In this document: positions 15,401-27,400 of the stretch, piece after piece
How the letters are laid out: the number at the start of each line of letters is the position of its first letter
Numbering within the stretch: position 1 is the first letter of the stretch
DNA from: Pisaster brevispinus
Taxonomy: Eukaryota > Echinodermata > Asteroidea > Forcipulatida > Asteriidae
Length of the DNA stretch: 64,000 nt
Reading direction: 5' to 3'
NCBI GenBank assembly: GCA_023634235.1
Contig: JAMKCF010000011.1
Span: forward strand, 3,552,001-3,616,000
The notes under the pieces: generated by a model
The model's database searches: none
Told to the model about the DNA's origin: nothing
What the model saw: the letters and a program-made list of their open reading frames with translations, nothing else
Position numbers and translations under genes: made by a program

Positions 15401-18400
15401 ATGCCTATGCTCTGCTAGGACATCAACGCTTTGAGCACGCAGCAGCCTTCTTCCTTCTTGCTGGATCTCTCAAGGATGCTGTTGAGGTTTGCTTGAACAA
15501 CCTGGAGGACATTCAGCTGGCGATGGTCATCGCCAGGCTGTACGAGGAAGACCTAGAGATGCCGACTGCCCAAAAGGAGATTCTCTACCGCTACGTCCTG
15601 GGATCAGACAGCAATGGGAATAGAGTTGAAGGCCTCCAACCATCTAAGGATCCATTCCTGAGAAGCATTGCCCACTGGATGCTAAAAGATTACACCCAGG
15701 CGTTGGACACACTTATCATCCCACCGGTGAGGAGAAAGAACAATGTGGAGTACAAAGAAGTCGATGATGAACTTTGGGGGAACCCCGACGTCTTCAACTT
15801 CTACAACCATCTGAGGACACATCCACTCCTCATCCGTAGACAGTTTGCTGACCAGGATAAACCAGGCATGTCTGTCCTGATCACAGGGTTTGGAAGCGGG
15901 TCGGGGATCGTCACCAAAGAAGGTGATAGTTTCATTAAGGATGAGATCACCAATTTGGAAAGGAAGATGTTCTTTGCGACGGCACATGCCCACTCAGCGG
16001 CAGGCTGCCCAATGCTCACCCTAGAAGTGTTGTCCAAGCTTCCACCAGTGAAATCCAATGGCATTCATTCATGTGAAAATGGAGATGTCGAAGCGACAGT
16101 AGACACAAAGACCAAGCAGGAAGTCAGTACTGAAATGATTAGCACAGGAAGAATAGGTACTTTCAATGACTCAGGGCCCACAAACCAACCCACTAAAAAG
16201 AACCCTGACTCTTTAGACTGGAGTCAACCGTTGACCAATGGCAGAGCAGAGCCGGAGTTAAATTTGGACTGGAGCCAACCTATCACAGGAAAGTTTGATG
16301 ACGAGTTGAAACTGGACTGGAGCGATGAGAGCGACGAAGACGAAAAAGAGGAAGATAAACCGACAGAGGCAGTCATTCCACATCATCTACAAAATGGTGA
16401 TCATACCAAAGAGAAAACTGTTAGCAGAGGACATCCCTCCGAGAGTGAGGAAGGAACTGTCGATGTCTTCGCCCAGCAGCTCAAGTTCTCGTCCTGTCTG
16501 AAAATCATGATGGAGGAACTCAGAACATTGGCGACTGGTTTTGAAGTGGAAGGGGGCCAGCTTCGCTACCAGCTCTACATGTGGTTAGAGCATGAGGTGG
16601 AGATGCTGAAAGAGCTCTGCAACTATGGAGTAACAGGGAACCAGGGAAGTTCAGAGGATGCTGGGGAGGAAGCCGATCAGGAACTGGAGCACATAGACTG
16701 TCTTGCCGAGAGGGCTTTACATGCCCGCTGGATCGATCTAGAGGAGAAACGACAACGTGCAGCCAGGAGGAAAAAGTGGCTGAAATCCCACCACCATCTA
16801 CTGAGAAGTTTAATGAGCTATGGGATCATCTATGGATTGAATGGAGGGGGCTTGACATCGGTCGCCGTAGAACTCCTCCTGTTGACCCAGGAGATACAAC
16901 AGGAGAGTCTACAGCGACAGCTATCCACCCCTCTCCCGCTTCCGACCACTCTGCCCCTCCTCTCAGCAAGTATTGCCACCTGCAAGACGGTCATGACAGA
17001 TCCGATCATGTACTTACGGAATTTCATTCATGATATTCTGAACTCCATCCTGGATCTGACCGCACCCCCGAGTCCCAAACGCCACATAAGTAAAGTTCTC
17101 ACCATCCATCGACTTAGCATGGCGCTCTCCGCCTGTGTCTATCAAACACTCTGTGATAGTGATAGCTTCAGCGGGGCGGATTCCTACACCAAGTCCACTG
17201 GAATGGATGCTTATGACGGGCGCAACACTCACGTGATGTACCGTTCGGGCAACCTGGTGGGTGTGAGTGGAAGGAAACGAAACGCTAGTAATGAGGGAAT
17301 GCTGACTGTCACCTCATTACCAGCAAAATGGCCTGGTAAGTCCTTTGTGCTTATTCTTATCATTGGTCAACAGTTTATCTTAATCCATTCTGGAAACTTT
17401 CTCAACTACCTTGGGATAGTACCTCTAGTAGCAAATTTAGATTTTATTAAACTATGAGCAAACTGAATCACAGCCTACACAAGTCTCTATTTATGAATAT
17501 ACGCATAGGTGAAGAGAAGCAGTTTATGGTTCAATACCTTGCTCAACTATGCAAGCTTGGCTAGCAGGCAGTATAGTTCAGGTAGGACTGCCTGTATATA
17601 GAAATCTTAGAGTACTCATTGAAACTCATCATACAGGAGTTGCAACGTTACAAGCACTACTCGTGAGCGAGCGCGATGAAGACTCGGCCACCCCTAACGT
17701 GTTCCTGTGCGAGAGTCTGTTTGCTGTCTACCTGAGTCAACTAGTGCACGCCCTTACAACGGGGAATGCCAGCGATCTCTTCCGTCTGGCATCTCACACA
17801 CTGGACACCAAGATGTGGTCATCGGTGTTCGGTGGAGGAGCTAAAGTATTGGACCAGCCCAAGTCCACTCGTGAGTTTCCATTTTTGACAACTTGGTTTA
17901 TTTACGTTTCAGTTGGTACATAATGTCTTGAACTATGGAACTTTCTCAATGCTTATCTTTTTCGTAAATAAAACACAAACAAGGAATCGGGAATAAGTTT
18001 AGGCTAGAAAAAAACAGCTGAAAGTATTAAGCTTCAGTTTCCTCTGAGGTTTACTACTTGATATTTGGAATAAAAAGTTGCATTCCCTTAAGGTGATCCC
18101 TCTGCTGCAGCTTCCCAGGTTGTATCGTAAACTTGGGTGTGATCCCTGGCTTAATGGTAGTTACAGGTTGAACGGCTTCTGACTGGCACCCCGAACAAAG
18201 ATATTGACAAAATAGGTAAACCGCCTGTATAGGGCTAGGCAGCTCAGTTGGAAGAGCACCGGCACGTTATTCCGGAGGTCGCAGGTTCAAGTCCCGCTCT
18301 TGTCCAATTTTTTTCTTTTTTCAACCCAAAATTACTTTAAAACTTATCCAGTCAGTTTCCCTTGTGGTATATATATTACAAAAAATACTTTTGATTAATT

Positions 18401-21400
18401 CTGACTGGTAGCCAATACAAGCAGCACCGGCGACCAGACCCTGACGAAGCAGAGGAATCGTTATATGTTGCGTCTGATGGGAAAGGCAAGTAGTGGGCGC
18501 CTTCCAGCATCGGCCACGGAAGAGAAACCAACCCCAAGAGATGTGTTTGTGCCTCCCGAGACGAGTATCTTGGATTACTTCATGATCAAGGTGAGATGGA
18601 CAAAGACAAGGTTCTTGTTATTTATTGACCACTTTGTGACTCTTTATTTATTTAATAATAATAATAAAAAGTATTTATATAGCGCCAAAATCCGCCTAAA
18701 AAGACGCTCAAGGCGCTTTACAGATAATAAGAAGTAAAGCAAAAAGCCAATGAAACACACTGAAAAATATAAGAAACTACTAGTAATTAAAAGGACTCCT
18801 AAGAAGAAGAAAAAAAAAAAAATACTACAAGCTGTAAATCAAACAACAATACACGTCATGCATGCAGACAATGTAAAAAAAACAAACCAGTAATACATAA
18901 ATAATTAGAATAACAGACTAAATAAATAAGTATGGGCATAGGCCTAGGCTATACAAAGTAGTTAAATAAAAAAAAAAAAATATATTTCTCTCTATTTGAT
19001 GTATTTAAAGGTCCGCTTAAAGAAAATTAAAAAAACAAAACAACAAAACAATCCACAAGTCGCAGGGCTTGTAGCTCAAATTTGTTTTTGGAGATAGCTG
19101 AGTTGTAGAGCGCCCGCTCGTTAAACCGTTGGTTCAAATTCTGCTCTAGTCAATTTGCTCTTTCCTCAACATCAAATCATTTAAGAAAATAAACCCAGTC
19201 AGTTTTCCTTGTGGTTTTTATAACTTGATGATTACTTTTCATCAAAATGAGGACAAAGTTTTTTACACGTTTTAACTTGTAAACTGTTTTTATTTGACCA
19301 AGCATTAAGACAAGATTTGTCTCATTTATCTTACAGGTATTAGGTGTACTTCGATACTCAACAGAATTGAAAGATATTTATCAGGCTCAAAGTAAAAATT
19401 TAGAATTTTTTTTTTTATATTAAAGATAATGCACGGTAAGGTATTATTATTCAATTGAAAAACACAAGACTGCCGAACTTGTCTGGTTGTAAGTTTACTG
19501 GCTCGTTGCTAAAAAACACTGACCTCGGGCCTGTGCTCCATTGTTAATTTCAAGCTTTGTATATTGTTTTGATGAGTCAAATATCATGCCTGCTCTTGGC
19601 GCAAGTGCTGAATATTTTCCGTGGTTTATTATGCCCAGCCTTACATCCCACCCAGTCAAGAGGGCGTTGACTTTGACTCGGACGCTAGTGACAGCTCAGA
19701 GGATGAAGATGACGACGATAACCTAGACCCCTTTGGACCCACCAAGAAGCCATCCCTACCCCAGCCTGGTGAGACGGAACACAGCGACCCCGGCTCTTTC
19801 AGCTGGTGTTTGATGCGCTATGCCTTCATTAAACTCGTCCTTCATAAAATCCAGACATTCCTTCCAACGAGCGGAATAGAACTGGCCGGTAAGTTACACA
19901 GGACAAAGCGAGGTTAGAGCCGCCATTTTATATTTAATGTGTAAAACTCAATAATAAGAGAACAATGGGTAGTTAGACTGTGCAAGTCTTGTACATATTC
20001 AACTGGCAGGGTAAGTTATACTTGACCAAGCAGTGTTTGAGTCAACATTTTATATTTAATACGTAAAACTCTATAATACATAACTATAATATAATAACTC
20101 TATAATGGTTCTTTTGTACCTAACAGAATATCAGTTTTTTGGGTTGTTTTTTTTTCATGTCAAATTTAAACTGTTTTGAGCCTAGTGGTTATAATGTGAT
20201 AAGATAATGTCCAGTGTTGCCATACTTCCAAGTTGAGCAATTTTCCCCGTTACGTTTTTCCTTTTGTCCAACAGAGCTGCCAGTATCCTCTCCCAAGCTG
20301 CACAGCATTCTGAAGCTCCTGGAGCAGTGGCAGCAGGCCATGATGAGGAAGCTTGACCTATTTGCTGGACCCCCATTGGATTACATCCCTGGGTGCAGCG
20401 TAGACACACCTAGTGCCGTAGGAGGTCCTGCTCTGCTGCTCTACAAGGGGCTTCTGGAGCCCACCAATACACCTTTCAGGTATGAGAGAGAGTGATGGGC
20501 GCTGGGGGTTCGTCTCCGGTGACGTTTCCTAACCCCTCATCCCCCAACTTGAATTTATCTTTCAACAATCTTGATTCCTGATGTTTTTCTCCTCTGGGAA
20601 ATCTATACAATATACAAATATTGAATGGATATGAATGCATTGTTGCAGAATATAATCTGGACTATTCCATTTTTTAATGGGTCGAAGCTGACTGAAATGG
20701 AAAAGCCAGATTTTATAGTCTGATAATATTCTGCAACGATGCACCAAGGAAATGCATTCAATATTTGTTTTATGCAATTTTCACCTAGATCCTGGTCATT
20801 TGAAAATTGAATAAAAGCAAAATAGATGTGGAAACTCTCTGGTCAAAAAACCAAAATCCTTCTAAACAATGTGTACGACATAATGTAGACACAACCTTAA
20901 CTATCCATATTGGACTTCAATATTGGTCTCCAGCCTGGGCACTGTCCCCTTCCCTCATATCCATCCCTTGTACCCTCCCCTTCCTTCGTACCCTCCCCTA
21001 TCCTTGTACCCTCCCCCCCCCCCCCCCTCACACTATCCCATTCTCTCATACCCTTCCTTTTCTTCCTACCCTCCTGTTAACTTTCCTCGTACTCTCCTAA
21101 CTAGCCAGCCCTTTTCCCACCCCCCCCACCTTTATCAGGCGTTTGTTAACGAGCCTGGGCTGGATTTCACAAAGCACTAAGAATCATCTTAAGATGAGCT
21201 GTCAGTATCACCATAGTGATTTGTATAGTGATTTGTATTGCTTAGCAATTAAGATTTGTACGCAGTTAAGATCAATCTGTAGCTCTTTGTGACATTGAGC
21301 CCTGATGTCTTACTTGCAAGAGGTACATGTAGTTAGCCCTCTATGTTCCTCACCTTCACCCGACCTTAGAGTTGAGAAAGTCCTTGTGAGAGGGCTCTCG

Positions 21401-24400
21401 GCATCATCTATTTGTTCTTACTTTATTTGTTCCCCTTTGAATGTTTCCGAACCAAGGCCTTGGTTGGACTTTCAGGTCATAACCTCAGGTCATAACCTCA
21501 GGCATGATTTCATACTTGAAAAACCTCCATGCACAAAAACAAACAAAAAAACGACATGCAGGGAAAAAAATGGTTTTGGCAATATACTGAACCCTAAAAT
21601 TAAAATGAAAAAAAAAAATCAAAAAAATCTATTAAATACTGAACCCTGTTGGCATGTTTGTATCCGCTGCACGCTTTCGATACAAATAAACACCAGTTTC
21701 ATCAGAAGCATGTTCTTTTCACATAAACTTTTAATTCCGAGAAAACCTTATTAAAGTTATTAAAATTTGCTTACATAGTTCAACGCAACTTCTATGGCTT
21801 GTTAAATAAATTTTTCTTTAATTATCTAATTCCCCCCTGCAGAGCTGGATATGCTGTATTTAAACATATGACCAAAAGCAATATCCCAAATACATGTATT
21901 GTTTGTTCGGGTCGGTGTTGTAGCTAAGACTACAAATTCTGAGACTGGGACTGAGAACTAGTCCTCGCCTAGGAGGGGGAGACCTAGATCTTCATGTCCG
22001 AGACCAAGGGGGAGACCAAGACCTTCCAATCGAGACTAAGACCAAGACCGAGACCTCGGACAAACCAGTACTGTGAACAATAAAACAATTCTCAAGGCCA
22101 ACTTTTTTCGTTTTCAGTGGATTTCTTTTGGTGAACCATTACTGTGAATATTTTTACAGAATAAATATGGTAAAAAGAACAAATTGCGGGTTAATACTAC
22201 CCTGTCATTTTCTGAAAACTGGGGTTGATTATTAAGTTAAGGTCTTGGAAAGGTCTCGACATGAGACTCCTAGACCTTTGCTAAGAGACCAAAACTGAGA
22301 CCGAAACCAAGATCAAGTCTTCAAAAGAGAGACCTGGAATCGGCCAAGAAATCAACAATTTGGGCCGCAACCGGTCTGGATATCGAAACTTGTCTTACGA
22401 CCAGCAAGACTGCTTCGGATGGTTTCAATTTCATCTATATGAGGCACATGAAAATGAAAGACGTGCTAATGGAGAGATTTTTAATGAGGAAATTAAGGTT
22501 GAAGATTAGATTAGAGGATGCTCTAATTAATAGTTGTACGTGATAGATCAGAAAAGGCACAATAATTGTTTTTTAATGAGACAGAAAACCTTGAAAACCA
22601 GAAACTTGTTTGCGAATTAGAAGAAAAAAACCCCCAAAACCCTGGTCTATTCATGGAATTCAAAGTTTAATCAAGCGAATTCTTTGATAAAAGTTGCTTT
22701 GCATAAACCTTTGCTCTTGGACAGCTCTTTGTCATTTCTCTGTATGTGTGTGTTTTTACCGTTACTGTTTGTAAATTTCATGGTCCCGAATTTTTGTTGA
22801 ATCTTTCTGGTAAAAGGAACCAAGGGTCTCTCAAAAGTGACTAGCACTGTAACCCCGTAGTTCTTAAGACATCCACGTAGAGAAAATGACAAAGACTTGT
22901 TCAGGTAGGTGTGGGAGGAAAACCCAAAATAGGTTAAACAAATGCAAAAAAAACTACATTTATGTGGGGACTGCAAAACCTAATCCACATGCAAGGCTGA
23001 GGTCTGGGATTTGAACCAGGGCCCACAGAGGTGAAAGGCAGGGAAAGAAACAACTGAGCCAACCAATTTTAATAATAAAACAAAATGTGAATTAGTATAA
23101 ATGAGACACCTAGATTTAGGCTTGTTTTCTTGTTTAGAGGGCTACGACATTCAATGGATAAGTTGTCTCATTAAAAAAAAAAAAATAAATAAATAAATAA
23201 AAAATAATTGTTAGAAATGTGCTTTTCTTGAAGTCATTATTTTCTCAGCAGCGCTAATTAACTTTCAAACTTCAAATCAACTTGATAATAAAGTTGTTTT
23301 GACTTAATCGCTCAGGTGTAAGCACAGTACAGCACTCCCTTCTAAACGGCTGTGGAATTACTTGGTGAGACAGGAAGTGGTACAAGACATCTTCATTACC
23401 TACATCTTCAAGAAGAAGAGAGGATTGGAGGACACTGTGAGTGATTTAATGAGAAGATTGTAACTCAGAGATGCTTAGCAGGGGGTGAAACCTGCATTCT
23501 TGGGGTTGGGGGGGATCTCGTGTGCAGTGGAATAACCAGTAGAGTGGAGTCAAACCCCCCCCCCCCCCCCCCCAACTTGTAAATAAATTCATGAAGAACT
23601 GTTTTCGGTTAAAACAGTTTTCTGAAGTTTGGCATAAAAAGTATCGCCTGAATTGTGTACTCATCCCAATTTTAAAATATTCTTGAGCTGAGCACAAAAA
23701 TAGTTTGCTTAGCAGAAAATGAGTCACCAACCAAAAAATGCCCCGTAGTTCTAATGAATGCATCGAGTGCCATGCTATTTCTTTACTCGGCAAACAAATT
23801 TGAAACGTTACATTTTCTGCCCGACCGAAATTGGACCCTTAAATAAGTAAATATAGAGCCATACTTTGCAAACATCAACAAAGATAGACAATAAATTTAT
23901 GTTGTTATTCTTACTATTGTATATTTCTGGTAATGAAACCAAGGGGCGCTCTTAGTGAACTTTATCACTGTAGCTCACAAGCCTGAGGAAACCTGCAAAC
24001 AAGGGTGCTTGCTATGTGAACCAGAAACACCGGGGGTTAACCCCTACTCTTCCACAATAAGTGTTCTGGGTTCTTTGACATGCAAGACCAATCCTAGTAC
24101 ACAGGACATATGACTTAATGTCCCATCCGAAGGACAAAGCAATTAGGGTAAAGTATCTTCCTCAAGGACACAAGTGTCACGACCAGGACTCGAACCCACA
24201 CTCTGCTGCTCAGAACCACCAGCAGGGTTCGGGTCCTCATTCAGACAGCTGATTGCTGTATAAATGTTTGTGTTGGATTCACAGGTTGATTCAGTGAGAG
24301 GTATGGCAGGATTTGCCCAGGCAACGACGTCCAAGGTTAGGGTCATCCACAAGGAACAAGAGAAGATTCCAGCCTTCTGCTTCAACAAGGTTTGTTACTG

Positions 24401-27400
24401 CACTAAACCCCCAAATTATTGTTAATAATAATTACTATGAAAAATGATAAATCCTTGTGTCTCAATCCATCTTCATCTCCCTGGGCTGTGTGCAGCTAGT
24501 GCTTCCAAGTATCTAGTGCGTCATGCTAAATCAAGTGTCCAATTAGTGAAGATACATGTAACTAATTATAGATAGTTTGCTTTCTCAAAGAAACGCTAGT
24601 TATGAACAAATTCCAGTATTTTTGTGACGTAGATAGTTTGCATCAGTCATTACTGCATTGTGTCAGTAAGTACTAGACTTTCCAATAACTTTCCAATGCC
24701 GCACTGAAATAGAAATCACTAAATCAGCGATTTGGCTATTGAATCAAGCAGAAACTGCTAAGTATATTTAAGTTTAAGTTGAATGAAGGTGCACCAAGTT
24801 GATGACCAGGGGCATAGAGGTGACTGCCTGCATCGCCTATGTGATGTATCAGGCCTGGTTTTGGCATCGTACTTGATATGAATGTTTCACATGTTTTCTG
24901 ATATAATTTTTTCCGTACTTGGCACGTCGTGTTATGATTTTGTGATTGCAATAAAAGCTATGCGATAATTTGGTAATGATCATGTGACTTGCATGAAATG
25001 ATCATGTGATTGAAGTGAAAAAAGCCATGTGATTGACATGAAGTGATCATGTGATTGACATGAATGTGACTGTTAGTTGTATAAGTTGATTGATTTTGTG
25101 GTGATCATGTGTTTACAATGTGTTGATCATGTGATAATCATGTGATACATGACTAACAACCGTTTTGATCCAATTCTTTCCAACCTTCTTCCCCAAACCC
25201 TAGGCTGACTGGAAGAATGTAACAATGAACGGAGAATACAGAGTATGTGCCCCTGACCCAATCAGAGCATACTAACATTTAACAGTGAAACCAAACTCTG
25301 ACTTCCTGTTTGTTCCTTGTCTTTCCTTCTGCATGCCTTTTTGTTTCAGGTTGAGGGGTACCATACATAATAAATGCAAAGGTCAAAGAAAAGAGCTCAT
25401 AAGTAATATGAAAACCACTTGTAGTGTGTAGAATGACTTTTTGCAAGAAAATACACATTTGGGTAATTATCAAACAATTCAATTCAATTCATTTCAAACA
25501 AAAAGTTCAAGGACTCAAAACTATTTGGTTAGCAAAAACAACTACTCTAAAACCTTAAACGGAAAATTTTGATATAAAGTTTAATATAAAACTTCATACA
25601 AAAAAATTCATACCAGTTCCAATTCTACAGAGAAGTAGTATCATCTTAAATACTCTCAAAGTGGAAACAATTTGAAAACCCCCAATAAAGGTTACCACTT
25701 TGTCATGTTAGCAGTTTTTCCAATGTTGCTGTTTTTTTGTAAGTTGAAAACACTTTTTTTCTGGATTTAGATCCTATAAAAAGTTAAAACCATTGGAAAA
25801 ACTGCTAGTGTGACAGCAGATATGCAGTACACTTTATTGTGTTTCCTGTCATAAGCAAGTACACATACCCCCAAAATACTAATTTTCTTTTTTTTTTAAA
25901 TTTACAACCACCACAAAATGTTGTGAAATTTAAACTTATTGGTTGTAAAGTGCTGCATTAAAACTTGAGAAAATGTGCTTTTCCTGAAACATTGTATTAT
26001 AGCTTTAAATCTAAAAGCATTCATTAAAGAAATGCTAAGTTTTCAAAAGTCCCCCTCAATCAGGAAGCCATTTTTTAAGACCTTGCCTAGGTCAAATTAT
26101 ACTTCACGTTTCTCAGAATTCGCGGGTACTAATTTGTTCCTCGGAATCTGAACACGATGTCTCCAAGATTCTTAGGAACAGGCTTGTCATTGGAAACAAG
26201 CTAGCATGCTAGGTTTAACATTAATCCTTTCTTTTGGGCATGGAGTGTACTAAAAGCAGCAAATACCCCGCAGCCAATTTCATAGAGCTGCTTGTAGGTA
26301 GGGTCATAGATTGGGATGGTTTTTTTTCAACGTAATTCTGATTAAGAAAGATACAATAAAAGTCACATGTGAAAGTTTGAGCTGAATACAGCAAAAAAAA
26401 CTGTCGTGGTATTTTCAAGAAAAAAGATTGAATCATCCACGTTTAGCGAGGTGACAGCGGGTACCAACTGCATCTCTGGCCGCAGCATTCACAAATCGAC
26501 ACCAACCCTCAGAAATCTTAGAAACGATTCATGCATGAATCGTACTTTCTGTAATGGGAGTAAGCATCCTGTGAAATTTGAGTCTCCGAAACTCGCCTTA
26601 AGCCGCAGCCAAAGATGCGGTTGGTACCCACTGTCACCTCGCTAACCGTGGATGGATTTGACGTTCTTGATGACAATACTGCGACAGTTTTTGGCTGTTT
26701 TCTCAACAAAGTAGACACTGCATTCAGCTGAATCTTTCACAGGTGACTTTTCTTGCATCTTTCTTGGTAATTTTGCCATTAACGCTGACAAATACCAATC
26801 TATGACCAGCCTTTAAGCTGAAAATATTGCTTTATATAAAAAAAGAAATCAGCAGAGAGTTTGTCCCGAACAGTATATATGTGTGTTGGCGGCTAACCCT
26901 TTTCTGCTGAAACTGACTGTCCTGTCGCATGCCTCTGGAATTCACAAGGCTTGAGCCCGGTCCATACTTCCTGCGAATGCTCTGTCCTCGCTGCCAATGT
27001 TTTGCAAGAGTTGAGAACATCTCAGGGCAACTCTTTCGAATTGTTCGTTGCAAAATTGTGACGTCAAAATTTGTATCGCATTCGGATGAAGTATAATCGG
27101 GCTATATAAGGGGTTCAACATCAAACAGAGCCTTAGGGAAATCTGTCCCCTGGAGAATTGTATGGTAAATTAACACGGGCTGAAGGAGGATGATTCAAAA
27201 GAGGGTGCTGTTAGAAGAAACTAGTACACAGTTCGCCCTATATGGGGGGGGGGGACACCAGAATCTCTGGGGGTTGGGGGGTTGGGACAGAATCTTCTGC
27301 TCTGTTTTCGCTGGGAATGTTTTGCAGGAGTTGAGCACATCTCAACTCTTCTGAATTTTTCGTTGCAAAATCGTGACATAAAAATTGGTAACGCATTTGC

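Noticed and set aside
21305..21754. A 149-codon frame in DMXL intron 18
   Set aside because: Lysine/asparagine-rich from an A-rich tract, no conserved motif, and not compatible with the joined DMXL frame.
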